This document shows positions 17,149 to 25,420 of a stretch of 40,085 nucleotides of DNA, piece by piece. Numbering within the stretch: the first letter of the stretch is position 1; each line of letters opens with the position of its first letter. The notes under the pieces are model-generated. The model made no database searches and was not told the DNA's origin. It saw only the letters and a list, made by a program, of their open reading frames with translations. This DNA comes from Bacteroidaceae bacterium. Lineage in GTDB: Bacteria > Bacteroidota > Bacteroidia > Bacteroidales > Bacteroidaceae. The translations under genes were made by a program, and so were the position numbers. The DNA is taken from contig JABUUE010000005.1 in assembly GCA_021443335.1 (NCBI GenBank), positions 23,007-63,091 of the forward strand, written 5' to 3'.

Positions 17149-19179
17149 TTATACTTTTTGCAAACTTGCTTTCGGAAAATAATGTTTCAAGATGCTCTTA
17201 TGGTCATAGCCTTTTGCCGCCATCACCGCAGCACCTATCTGACACAGTCCAACGCCGTGTCCCCATCCTTGCCCTTCAAGCAGGAAGCCTGCAGCTGTCT
17301 TATGGACATTAAACCAACTGCTATAAAGATGTGTGTCGGAAAGGCGGCGGCGAATTTCAAGTTCCTTGCCCACGATTTCCTCTTTACCATTATTATACAC
17401 AACCTTCATCTTCCATATTCTGCCACTTTTACCACGCTCTAAAGGAACGATTTCCCTTATCTCTGGATTATCATAAAGGGCAGTCCAATGGTAGAAATTT
17501 CGCGTCTCAAGGTCATAATCATTGAGCACCTGACGCAAGACTTTCTGTTCTTCTTCTGGAGAAGAAAACTGCTTCGCTGTATTGCAGAACGGACATTCCA
17601 CGCTTTCAAGATACGGATGCTGCGTCGTGTCCCAACAATACTCGTATTCCTCAGAGCGTCCGCCGCAACATTTTGAGAAGCGGGCATCGCAAACCTTTCC
17701 CTCGTAAGCGAGCACCACGCCACGGGTAGCCTCCACAGCCTGTTCTACAAGTGGAGAAGTCTGCATGGTAACGCCCTGATATCGCTGGCAATGGTCGTCA
17801 GCACAAACATCATAGATTGTGTGTGCAGAGCGGTCGTACCATACAAGTCCCTCGCTATCCGAGCACTGTTCGTTGTGAACACCCTCAATGTTGGCAATGA
17901 GCCATGAGCGCGACAATATGGCATGAGCCTTCAGCAACTCTATGTCAGACATTGCGCTCATCTCACTCGATATCACGCTTTTAAGATAGTCTTCTATCGG
18001 CAAGATGTTTATCGCCACATGCTTTCCCTCTGCATTTTTGGTCAGTTTCAGTATGCCGGAATATGTCAGACGGCGTACCTGCTGCCAATGGAAGTTCACT
18101 CCTATCACAATATTATCAATAGTAAATGAACACTCTGCAGAGCAAGGGAAGAAGAATGTGTCGTTCAATATATCCACACGCTTATAATCTCCATTGAAAG
18201 AATATCTTATTTCGCCATCGGTTTCCATCAGTCCAACAGCGATATTCCTACCACATTCGTTCTTCCGAAGACTATATCTCAGCAAGTCAACAAGTTCTGG
18301 AGCCGACACCTCCCTGTATATTGCGTCAGCCTCTTCAGGAGTAATGTTATCAAAGTCTTCCTGTCGTGGCGTAATCAGCAAGCCTGCCATATCCAATGCT
18401 CCAGGAGAGACCATGTGTTGCCCATCATCGCTGCCATAGCATAATGGACGATGGCAAGAGCGAAGAAAGACTATCACATGATAGTCGTCATTGTGTTTAC
18501 GAGCAAACACATTGAACATCGGTTCATACTCATTAGTAGGAATGGGAAGTGCAGCATATAACTTGCCAAAACAATTCGTCACTTCATCCTTACTACCAGT
18601 TATCGCAACACAAGCTCCGGGCCAGCTCTTAACATGATAGATATTGCCCTGCACGGACATATCACAATCTATCGGATCCAGTTCTAAACTGTCCCATTGC
18701 TCAAAGAAAGGAATGCCCTTCACCTCACCCACCTGAAAGTGCATGTGGTCTGGAGCGGAGGCTCCGCTATGAGGACCATTATAGAAGATGCAGAAATCGG
18801 GATTTTCTTCCACAAAATCAAGCATTACGGGGAAGAAAGGCTCTATCCTCTGCAACTCATGTCTGTCAGAAGGCATAGTAAAATGCATGGGAAGAATCGG
18901 GAACGGATTGATTAACAACGAATGTTGCCCACCAACTACGAAAGATTTCTGCTCTGGCGGTCTATTCTTCTCACACAGGAAGCATGGCCTTTTCGCCAGC
19001 GCGCTCTTGTCTATCTTGGCTGCTGTTGAAACCATTCTGGCAGGGTTACACTGCTTCTGTATCCACACGCCATTATTGAATGTAAGGGCATTCACCCTCA
19101 CAAACTCCAAATCGTCGAAATTTTTCTTGGCAAGAGGCCATTCTGTGCGTTGCTGTTGAAAGAATTCGCGGATATTCAT
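17149..19179 (-). CDS. DUF4922-SpoIID/LytB two-domain protein
   Basis: 676 residues from the ATG at 19179; the longer frame adds 32 residues read out of the preceding 51-aa gene. The N-terminal half (about 1-300) is a HIT/galactose-phosphate-uridylyltransferase-like DUF4922 domain with CFLCEKNRP (66-74) and APDHMHFQ (H145, H147, Q149). The C-terminal half (about 355-676) is a SpoIID/LytB domain with IEDYLKSVISSEM, where E406 aligns with the catalytic Glu of SpoIID transglycosylases, and GQGWGHGVGLCQIGA. No signal peptide or membrane segment is visible, odd for a wall-cleaving domain. Its ATG overlaps the stop of the 51-aa gene (ATGA). Confidence 0.85.
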   Translation of the reverse strand: MNIREFFQQQRTEWPLAKKNFDDLEFVRVNALTFNNGVWIQKQCNPARMVSTAAKIDKSALAKRPCFLCEKNRPPEQKSFVVGGQHSLLINPFPILPMHFTMPSDRHELQRIEPFFPVMLDFVEENPDFCIFYNGPHSGASAPDHMHFQVGEVKGIPFFEQWDSLELDPIDCDMSVQGNIYHVKSWPGACVAITGSKDEVTNCFGKLYAALPIPTNEYEPMFNVFARKHNDDYHVIVFLRSCHRPLCYGSDDGQHMVSPGALDMAGLLITPRQEDFDNITPEEADAIYREVSAPELVDLLRYSLRKNECGRNIAVGLMETDGEIRYSFNGDYKRVDILNDTFFFPCSAECSFTIDNIVIGVNFHWQQVRRLTYSGILKLTKNAEGKHVAINILPIEDYLKSVISSEMSAMSDIELLKAHAILSRSWLIANIEGVHNEQCSDSEGLVWYDRSAHTIYDVCADDHCQRYQGVTMQTSPLVEQAVEATRGVVLAYEGKVCDARFSKCCGGRSEEYEYCWDTTQHPYLESVECPFCNTAKQFSSPEEEQKVLRQVLNDYDLETRNFYHWTALYDNPEIREIVPLERGKSGRIWKMKVVYNNGKEEIVGKELEIRRRLSDTHLYSSWFNVHKTAAGFLLEGQGWGHGVGLCQIGAAVMAAKGYDHKSILKHYFPKASLQKV

Positions 19180-19331
19180 TGATTTGCCTTGCTCACTTCT
19201 TGCGCAGAAGCCGCAGATTCTATATGGGCAGAAGAAGGGCGTTTCGGCAAATGTGAACGCTTCTTCTCCTGCCAACGTTTCTTCTTCTGCTCGTATTCGG
19301 CATAATGATTTTCAAGAAAATTATCTGCCAC
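19176..19331 (-). CDS. 51-aa basic, helical small protein between uxuA and the SpoIID gene
   Basis: GTG start at 19331, four bases after the uxuA stop; its TGA overlaps the ATG of the next gene. The product starts ADNFLENHYAEYEQKKKRW and continues rich in Lys, Arg and Glu, then Ser and Ala. The tight packing on both sides (4-nt gap, ATGA overlap) and the coherent amphipathic start support a real gene. I do not know its function; it may serve mainly to couple translation of the SpoIID protein. Confidence 0.6.
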   Translation of the reverse strand: MADNFLENHYAEYEQKKKRWQEKKRSHLPKRPSSAHIESAASAQEVSKANQ

Positions 19332-19335
19332 GAGC

Positions 19336-20502
19336 TTACTTTTCGTGTTTTATTGTGTGCAAAATGCCACTAACCTGTCCAAGGGCAAACATACGGCCGA
19401 GGAATGTGTAGCCGGCGTTATAACCCTTGTTTTCATCACCAAGCATATTGGGACCGTGGTCAACACGCATTGGCAGACCAGGTTTTATCTCCTCGAAGAT
19501 TTTTGCCACCTCTACAAGATCAGCACGACCGCCAAGGTGAGAAGCCTCCGTGAAGTCGCCGTTATCAAAGACCTTGCATGAGCGCATGTGAACAAACCAA
19601 GTGCGTGCAGCATACTTCTTAGCAAGAGCGGTAATGTCATTATGAGCGCCAGCAGACAAAGAGCCGCAGCAGAAAGTCAAACCGTTGTGAGGATTATCTA
19701 CAGCATTCAGGAACCAATCAATGTCCTCGTCGCAAGTAACGATGCGCGGCAAGCCGAGAATTGGGAAAGGAGGGTCGTCTGGATGAACACACATATTCAT
19801 TCCATACTCCTCGCAAGTAGGCATTATGGCAGCGAGGAAATAACGCATATTCTCGCGAAGAGCATCTTTGTCAATGCCTTCGTACAGTTTCAGTAAGTCG
19901 CGGAATATCTCAACAGGCTTTTCGTCATCCTCCTTGATATTGCCATTCACGAAGCCCTGTGTCTTAACAATGATTGTATCTACGAGGTTATGATTATCCT
20001 CTGGTGTCATTGTTTCCTTGAGTTTCTCCACCTCCGCAAGAACATCCTCAGAATAGTCGTTCTCCGCTCCTTCGCGTTTCAAGATGTGGATATCAAAATA
20101 AGCAAACTGTGCATGAGAAAAATAGAGATTGCTTGTACCGTCAGGATTTGGATGATACAGGTCGGTACGTGCCCAGTCGAGCACTGGCATAAAGTTGTAG
20201 CATATAGTATGCACACCCTCAAGCGAAAGGTTCTTAAGGCTCTCTTTGTAACGCTCTATCTGCTCATCACGGTCAGGACCAGCATACTTGATGCTTTCCA
20301 CTACCGGCAGACTCTCCACAACAGACCAACGCATGCCATAACTCTCAATATATTCGCGCAGGTCGCGTATCTTCTCACGTGGCCACACCTCACCATTTGG
20401 TATGTCGTGAAGAGCTGTTACAATGCCCTCAACTCCGATTTGTTTAAGCATGGCAAGAGTTATCTTATCCTTCTTACCAAACCATCTCCATGTTTTTTCC
20501 AT
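19336..20502 (-). CDS. uxuA: Mannonate dehydratase
   Basis: 388 residues, close to the usual length. UxuA removes water from D-mannonate to give 2-keto-3-deoxygluconate in glucuronate catabolism. The conserved start MEKTWRWFGKKDKITL fixes the ATG at 20502. Also present are GVEGIVTALHDIPNGE, VHTICYNFMPVLDW, MNMCVHPDDPPFPILGLPRI with metal-binding His and Asp residues, and a late VDHGPNMLGD. No uxuB, uxaC or kdgK is nearby, so the rest of the pathway must be elsewhere. Confidence 0.93.
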   Translation of the reverse strand: MEKTWRWFGKKDKITLAMLKQIGVEGIVTALHDIPNGEVWPREKIRDLREYIESYGMRWSVVESLPVVESIKYAGPDRDEQIERYKESLKNLSLEGVHTICYNFMPVLDWARTDLYHPNPDGTSNLYFSHAQFAYFDIHILKREGAENDYSEDVLAEVEKLKETMTPEDNHNLVDTIIVKTQGFVNGNIKEDDEKPVEIFRDLLKLYEGIDKDALRENMRYFLAAIMPTCEEYGMNMCVHPDDPPFPILGLPRIVTCDEDIDWFLNAVDNPHNGLTFCCGSLSAGAHNDITALAKKYAARTWFVHMRSCKVFDNGDFTEASHLGGRADLVEVAKIFEEIKPGLPMRVDHGPNMLGDENKGYNAGYTFLGRMFALGQVSGILHTIKHEK

Positions 20503-20539
20503 AGTAGTTATTATTTTAAGTCTATTCTCACTATTATGG

Positions 20540-20549
20540 CGCAAAGTTA
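20540..20549 (-). promoter_or_regulatory. -7 element of the uxuA operon
   Basis: TAACTTTGCG on the minus strand, 38 nt before the uxuA ATG. Confidence 0.6.
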
Positions 20550-20629
20550 GTAAAAAATTGCTACTTCCACTTTACTATCTTGTATAATTATTAAGATTAT
20601 TTACACAAAAAGTCATTTTTCCCATCTTT

Positions 20630-20665
20630 TTTGTCGTTATTATCGCCATTAAGCCTACCTTTGTG
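20630..20665 (+). promoter_or_regulatory. Promoter of gdhA
   Basis: TTTG (20630-20633), 22-bp spacer, TACCTTTGTG (20656-20665), 24 nt before the ATG. Confidence 0.55.
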
Positions 20666-20688
20666 CTATCTAAACATCATAAAAAACC

Positions 20689-22026
20689 ATGAATGTACAA
20701 AAAATTATGAGCCAGCTCGAGGCTAAGCATCCGGGCGAGGCAGAGTATCTTCAAGCTGTAAAAGAAGTGCTGATCTCCGTTGAAGATGTTTACAATCAGC
20801 ATCCAGAGTTTGAGAAAGCAAAAATCATTGAGCGCATAGTTGAGCCAGAGCGCATCATCACCTTCCGTGTGCCTTGGGTTGACGACAAAGGCGAGGTTCA
20901 GGTGAACATCGGCTACCGCGTGCAATTCAATAGCGCGATAGGTCCCTACAAAGGTGGCTTGCGCTTCCACTCATCAGTGAACCTATCAATCTTGAAGTTC
21001 CTCGGCTTCGAGCAGACCTTCAAGAACGCCCTCACCACCCTGCCTATGGGCGGCGGAAAAGGCGGTTCCGATTTCTCTATACGCGGAAAGAGCGACAACG
21101 AGGTTATGCGTTTCTGCCATTCGTTCATGAACGAACTGTACCGTCACATCGGTCCTGACGAAGATGTTCCTGCCGGCGATATCGGTGTTGGCGCAAGAGA
21201 AATAGGCTATCTCTTCGGACAATACAAGAAACTCACTCACCAGTATGGCGGTGTACTCACAGGAAAAGGCATGGAATGGGGCGGCAGTCGTATTCGTCCA
21301 GAAGCCACAGGCTATGGAGCATTGTACTTCGTTGACGAGATGCTTCGCACTCACGGACACGACTTGAAGGGTAAAACAGTTGCCATTTCTGGTTTTGGAA
21401 ATGTGGCTTGGGGAGCTGCAAAGAAAGCAACAGAACTCGGAGCAAAGGTCATCACAATCTCTGGTCCTGACGGATATATCCTTGACGAGGCAGGCATCTC
21501 TGATGAGAAGATTGACTACATGCTCGAACTCCGTGCTTCAGGAAACGATGTTGTAGAGCCTTATGTAGAAGAATTCCCAGAGGCAAAGTTCTTTGAAGGC
21601 AAGAAGCCATGGGAGGTTAAGGTTGACATTGCCCTCCCTTGCGCAACCCAAAACGAACTCAACGGAGCTGACGCACAGACACTTATCGACAATGGCACTC
21701 TCTGTATTGCAGAAGTTTCCAACATGGGATGTACTGCAGAAGCGGCAGAACTGTTCGTTGCAAACCATAAGATTTTCGCTCCTGGCAAGGCTGTCAACGC
21801 TGGCGGTGTAGCAACATCAGGATTGGAGATGACACAGAACTCCATGCGTCTGCTCTGGTCAGAGAAAGAGGTTGACGAGCGTTTGCAGACCATTATGCAC
21901 AACATCCACGAGCAATGCTCTAAATACGGCAAGCAGCCAGACGGCTATACCGACTATGTAAAAGGTGCTAACATCGCCGGCTTCATGAAGGTTGCCAAAG
22001 CAATGCTTGCGCAAGGTGTGGTATAA
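20689..22026 (+). CDS. gdhA: Hexameric glutamate dehydrogenase, NADP-type
   Basis: 445 residues, the classic length of the NADP-dependent hexameric enzyme that aminates 2-oxoglutarate with ammonia. Motifs: GPYKGGLRFHSSVN, the catalytic-lysine loop LPMGGGKGGSDF, EDVPAGDIGVGAREIG, and the dinucleotide fold AISGFGNVAWGAA. Helical MNVQKIMSQLEAKHPGE at the N-terminus is typical. Monocistronic, with its own promoter and a strong terminator shared with the convergent exoA. Confidence 0.96.
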   Translation: MNVQKIMSQLEAKHPGEAEYLQAVKEVLISVEDVYNQHPEFEKAKIIERIVEPERIITFRVPWVDDKGEVQVNIGYRVQFNSAIGPYKGGLRFHSSVNLSILKFLGFEQTFKNALTTLPMGGGKGGSDFSIRGKSDNEVMRFCHSFMNELYRHIGPDEDVPAGDIGVGAREIGYLFGQYKKLTHQYGGVLTGKGMEWGGSRIRPEATGYGALYFVDEMLRTHGHDLKGKTVAISGFGNVAWGAAKKATELGAKVITISGPDGYILDEAGISDEKIDYMLELRASGNDVVEPYVEEFPEAKFFEGKKPWEVKVDIALPCATQNELNGADAQTLIDNGTLCIAEVSNMGCTAEAAELFVANHKIFAPGKAVNAGGVATSGLEMTQNSMRLLWSEKEVDERLQTIMHNIHEQCSKYGKQPDGYTDYVKGANIAGFMKVAKAMLAQGVV

Positions 22027-22047
22027 CAACAACATATATATCGTAAA

Positions 22048-22091
22048 AACAATAAAGGTCTAAGCTTCTTTAAGCTTAGACCTTTATTGTT
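22048..22091. terminator. 20-bp perfect hairpin terminator shared by gdhA and exoA
   Basis: The core AATAAAGGTCTAAGCTT (22051-22067) pairs exactly with 22072-22088 around a CTTT loop, and three more pairs extend it outward. The right arm contains the last codons and stop (22076-22078) of the convergent exoA gene. Confidence 0.85.
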
Positions 22092-22831
22092 ACCTCCACA
22101 GGGCAGTGGTCAGAACCAAACACCTCAGTGTGGATTTTTGCATCTTGCAGACTATCGTTGAGACGTTTCGAAGTAAGGAAATAGTCTATACGCCAGCCTG
22201 TATTGCGCTCGCGGCTCTTGAACCTGTACGACCACCACGAGTAGATATTCTCCATATCGGGATAAAAATGGCGGAAGGTGTCGGTAAAACCTGCATTGAG
22301 AAGGACGGTAAACTTATCACGTTCCTCATCGGTAAAACCTGCACTGCGGCGATTGGTCTTCGGGTTCTTCAGGTCTATCTCCTTGTGAGCCACATTCAAG
22401 TCGCCGCAAACAACCACTGGTTTCTTCTTGTCAAGTTCACACAGATAGGCACGAAAATCGTCCTCCCACTTCATGCGGTAGTCCAAACGGCGAAGGTCAT
22501 CCTGAGAATTTGGCACATAGACTGTAATCATATAGAAGCTCTCATATTCAAGAGTTATCACGCGCCCCTCGTGGTCGTGCTCGTCAATGCCAATGCCATA
22601 GCTTACATTCAGCGGCTCGTGCTTGGTAAAAATAGCAGTGCCAGAATACCCTTTCTTATCTGCATAGTTCCAATAAGACTTGTAACCAGGGAAGCTCAGG
22701 TCCAACTGTCCTTCCTGCATTTTCGTCTCTTGCAGACAAAAGAAATCGGCATCAAGGCTTGCGAAGGTGTCAGCAAATCCTTTGCCTACACAAGCCCTAA
22801 TGCCGTTCACATTCCATGAAATGAACTTCAT
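22076..22831 (-). CDS. Exodeoxyribonuclease III / AP endonuclease
   Basis: 251 residues. ExoA/XthA cuts at abasic sites in base-excision repair. All family motifs are visible: MKFISWNVNGIRA, CLQETKM (metal-binding Glu), VYVPNSQDD with the catalytic Tyr, GDLNVAHKEIDL, the FTDEER loop, SWWSYRFKSRERNTGWRIDYF and GSDHCPV with the catalytic His. The final codons lie in the terminator hairpin shared with gdhA. Confidence 0.95.
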   Translation of the reverse strand: MKFISWNVNGIRACVGKGFADTFASLDADFFCLQETKMQEGQLDLSFPGYKSYWNYADKKGYSGTAIFTKHEPLNVSYGIGIDEHDHEGRVITLEYESFYMITVYVPNSQDDLRRLDYRMKWEDDFRAYLCELDKKKPVVVCGDLNVAHKEIDLKNPKTNRRSAGFTDEERDKFTVLLNAGFTDTFRHFYPDMENIYSWWSYRFKSRERNTGWRIDYFLTSKRLNDSLQDAKIHTEVFGSDHCPVEVTIKV

Positions 22832-22866
22832 ATTCTTATAATAATTAGGAATTCAAGAAACAGCCT

Positions 22867-23337
22867 TTAGAATTTCGCCATTTTTATAGCTACTATAGCA
22901 CATTCAGACCCCTTGTTTCCAAGACTGCCACCAGCACGCTCCTGTGCTTGTTCGAGATTGTCAGTAGTAAGTAAGCCATAGACAACAGGAATATCGTTTG
23001 TGGTATTCAGTCGCGCTATGCCATAAGTAACGCCTTGGCAGATATAATCGAAGTGAGGAGTCTCGCCGCGGATAACACTGCCGAGAACTATCACAGCGTC
23101 GTAACTGTCGTTGCGTGTCAACTGTCGAGCACCATAGATAAGTTCAAAACTTCCTGGCACCTGCTTCACATGGATGTTCTCTGGGTCAGCACCATATTTC
23201 TCCAATGTGGTAACGCAGCCTTTCAGCAAGGCGTTTGTTATTTCGGGGTTCCATTCAGACACAACAATTCCGAAGCACATATTCGAGGCGTCGGGCACCT
23301 GCATCTTCTCTTCTGCAGTTTTCAGTTCTGTTGCCAT
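22867..23337 (-). CDS. ribH: 6,7-dimethyl-8-ribityllumazine synthase
   Basis: 156 residues. It condenses the pyrimidine intermediate with dihydroxybutanone phosphate in riboflavin synthesis. Motifs: [33 protein letters not shown] and [13 protein letters not shown] with the catalytic His, then [17 protein letters not shown]. It lies 24 nt downstream of the TPR-protein gene and 35 nt upstream of exoA, so the three minus-strand genes probably form one transcript. Confidence 0.95.
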   Translation of the reverse strand: MATELKTAEEKMQVPDASNMCFGIVVSEWNPEITNALLKGCVTTLEKYGADPENIHVKQVPGSFELIYGARQLTRNDSYDAVIVLGSVIRGETPHFDYICQGVTYGIARLNTTNDIPVVYGLLTTDNLEQAQERAGGSLGNKGSECAIVAIKMAKF

Positions 23338-23361
23338 AAGATGATTGGTCTATCAGTGGCG

Positions 23362-24057
23362 TTATTTCTGTGAAGCGCGCTCGATGTACTTATCTATCTC
23401 CTGATAAGCCATGCTCTGAACATACTTCTTCTTGATGTCCTGATAGATAGCGAGAGCCTCATCGTTCTTATTCTGTGACAAGAGTATGTCAGCAGCACGG
23501 AGGAGGAATGTTGGAGAGAGACTATTATTTGCACCATCCTTTGCCTCAGCATCAGCCTTGGAAGCAGCGCTCTTCATTGCATCAACAGCCTTGTCAAGCT
23601 GCTTTGTATTAGCGTAAGCGTTGCCAAGAGCGAAGAGAGCTGCAGGAGAAACCATTGCATCATTCTTTGTAGAGAAGCCCTCAAGGTACTTCACTGCGTC
23701 TTCCCATTTGCCAAGCTGTGCTGAGCAGAGACCAGCATAAAGCTTTGCAAGATTACCTGCCTTTGTTGAAGAATACTCGTTAGCGATATAAACAAAGCCT
23801 TTGCAGTCCTTCTTGTCGCCATTGAGAGCCTCTGCATAGTTCTGTGCATCGAAATATTCCTGTGCCTTAGCCATCGCTGTACTTGCCTCTTCCTGAGAGC
23901 TTGCGCTGAAGTTGTTATATGCCAACCATCCGCCAACGACTACCAAGATTGCCACAACAGCAGCAATGAGCTGCTTCTTGTACTTAATGACGAAAGCCTC
24001 GCTCTTGTTGAGCATTATCTCTCTTTCGTCAAGTGTTTGTGTTTGTTTTTTTGCCAT
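23362..24057 (-). CDS. Membrane-anchored tetratricopeptide protein
   Basis: 231 residues. One membrane segment (about 32-48, LIAAVVAILVVVGGWLAY) after a basic cytoplasmic N-terminus, then helical TPR-type repeats such as AEYFDAQ-like, KLYAGLCSAQLGKWEDAVKY, ALFALGNAYANTKQLDKAV and ALAIYQDIKKKY. The topology resembles YfgM, which holds TPRs in the periplasm. Role not determined. It heads the ribH-exoA transcript and has its own promoter at 24096-24105. Confidence 0.75.
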   Translation of the reverse strand: MAKKQTQTLDEREIMLNKSEAFVIKYKKQLIAAVVAILVVVGGWLAYNNFSASSQEEASTAMAKAQEYFDAQNYAEALNGDKKDCKGFVYIANEYSSTKAGNLAKLYAGLCSAQLGKWEDAVKYLEGFSTKNDAMVSPAALFALGNAYANTKQLDKAVDAMKSAASKADAEAKDGANNSLSPTFLLRAADILLSQNKNDEALAIYQDIKKKYVQSMAYQEIDKYIERASQK

Positions 24058-24095
24058 TTTATGTTATTTTATTTTGTTTCTATACTTTTGCAGCG

Positions 24096-24105
24096 TGCAA
24101 AATTA
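24096..24105 (-). promoter_or_regulatory. -7 element of the TPR-ribH-exoA operon
   Basis: TAATTTTGCA on the minus strand, 39 nt before the ATG. Confidence 0.6.
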
Positions 24106-24249
24106 CTAAAATGAGACGGAAACAACAAATTTATTTAAAAAAAACATATCTTTTCCCGATAAATATTATTTCTGCTTAATTAAAATCAAAAAATATGTTT
24201 CCCTAACGATATTTCAACAATTATCATTTCTAATCATTTAAATTATCCT

Positions 24250-24259
24250 TACCTTTGCA
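24250..24259 (+). promoter_or_regulatory. -7 element of the tRNA-Cys gene
   Basis: TACCTTTGCA, 19 nt upstream of the mature tRNA 5' end. Confidence 0.65.
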
Positions 24260-24277
24260 GCCGCTAAACCGAAATAA

Positions 24278-24348
24278 GGTGCGTTGGATGAGCGGTTTAG
24301 TCCCTGGTCTGCAAAACCAGTTAGTGCGGTTCGACTCCGCAACGCACC
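24278..24348 (+). tRNA. tRNA-Cys (GCA)
   Basis: 71 nt. The acceptor GGTGCGT pairs with ACGCACC. The anticodon stem CTGGT/ACCAG holds the loop CTGCAAA with anticodon GCA, and the T arm is TGCGG TTCGACT CCGCA. CCA is not encoded. A promoter precedes it and a terminator hairpin follows within 10 nt. Confidence 0.95.
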
Positions 24349-24356
24349 TCACAAAG

Positions 24357-24403
24357 AATCCGTTAAGTTTCTTTTTCACAAGAACTTAACGGATTACATT
24401 TTT
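24357..24403 (+). terminator. Terminator after tRNA-Cys
   Basis: AATCCGTTAAGTT (24357-24369) pairs exactly with AACTTAACGGATT (24383-24395); a T-rich tail (ACATTTTTT) follows. Confidence 0.85.
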
Positions 24404-24425
24404 TACCATAACTAAAGTACAAAGC

Positions 24426-25391
24426 ATGAAACAACTTTATTTATTCCTTATCTGCTTAGCGTGTTATGCGTGTCAGACCGACCAACATATCCATAACATC
24501 TATAACACACAGTGGGCAATATGCGAAACCGACTCTACAAGCAAAGATGCTGATGTGTTCTTCATCTGTCCAAGTGTTTACGGTGGTTCGCAAGAAGCTC
24601 CACGTATGTCGTTACACGACGAGCAGGCCAAAGCAGCATTCATTGGCGCGACAAATATGGAACGAGGCATTTACGACAACCGCTGTCGCGTCTTCGCGCC
24701 ATTCTATTCCCAGGCAAGTTTGTGGGCTTATAAACAAGACAAGAATATCTTGGACAGCATTCTTGGCGAAGCGTATCTTGAGGTTCGCGATGCCTTCCGT
24801 GATTATATGGAGAACTATAACAATGGTCGTCCGTTCATTCTCGCAGGTTTCTCACAGGGTGCCGACCACTGCATCAGAATCCTGAAAGAGTTTGGCAATC
24901 AGAAGGATATTGCAGACAAGCTTGTTGCATGCTATGCCATCGGCTGGCGACTGACAAAGGACGAAGTCGCGCAATATCCATGGCTCAAGAACGCAACTTC
25001 CGAGACCGATTTAGGAAGTATCATCGCCTTCTCAAGCGAAGCTCCAGAGATAAACAAGAGTATCATTATTGCCGACAATGAATGGAGTTATTCCATAAAC
25101 CCATTATCATGGACAACAAGCAGCGACACCATTGCCAAAACATATAATAAAGGTGCGTGCTTTACCGACTACAAAGCAAAAATTAAGAAAGAAATTCCTG
25201 AGCTGACAGGCGCATATATCGACAGTAAGAGAGGCGCGCTGAAGGTTACGGATGTTACGGCAGATGATTATCCTCCTGTAATAGACATCTGCAAGCCTGG
25301 GGAGTTTCACATCTATGATTATCAGTTCTTTTACCGCAACCTTGAAGAGAATGTAAAGAAAAGAATTGACGCTTTCCTTGAAAAAAGATAA
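24426..25391 (+). CDS. DUF3089 alpha/beta-hydrolase-like lipoprotein
   Basis: 321 residues. The start MKQLYLFLICLACYACQ contains a lipobox, with Cys12 or Cys16 as the likely lipidated residue, so the protein is probably exported and membrane-anchored. The domain matches the DUF3089 type: FFICPSVYGG early, VFAPFYSQAS, then the nucleophile elbow LAGFSQGAD (G-x-S-x-G). Substrate unknown. The EptA-like gene begins 29 nt downstream on the same strand, suggesting co-transcription and a shared envelope role. Confidence 0.8.
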   Translation: MKQLYLFLICLACYACQTDQHIHNIYNTQWAICETDSTSKDADVFFICPSVYGGSQEAPRMSLHDEQAKAAFIGATNMERGIYDNRCRVFAPFYSQASLWAYKQDKNILDSILGEAYLEVRDAFRDYMENYNNGRPFILAGFSQGADHCIRILKEFGNQKDIADKLVACYAIGWRLTKDEVAQYPWLKNATSETDLGSIIAFSSEAPEINKSIIIADNEWSYSINPLSWTTSSDTIAKTYNKGACFTDYKAKIKKEIPELTGAYIDSKRGALKVTDVTADDYPPVIDICKPGEFHIYDYQFFYRNLEENVKKRIDAFLEKR

Positions 25392-25420
25392 ACAAGAAGT
25401 CCCTGAAACAGAACACTCGC

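Noticed and set aside
19990..20550. 186-codon plus-strand frame over uxuA
   Set aside because: Antisense shadow of uxuA; low-complexity hydrophobic product with no motif.
22106..22819. 237-codon plus-strand frame over exoA
   Set aside because: Antisense to exoA, whose catalytic motifs are complete; no promoter or family resemblance.
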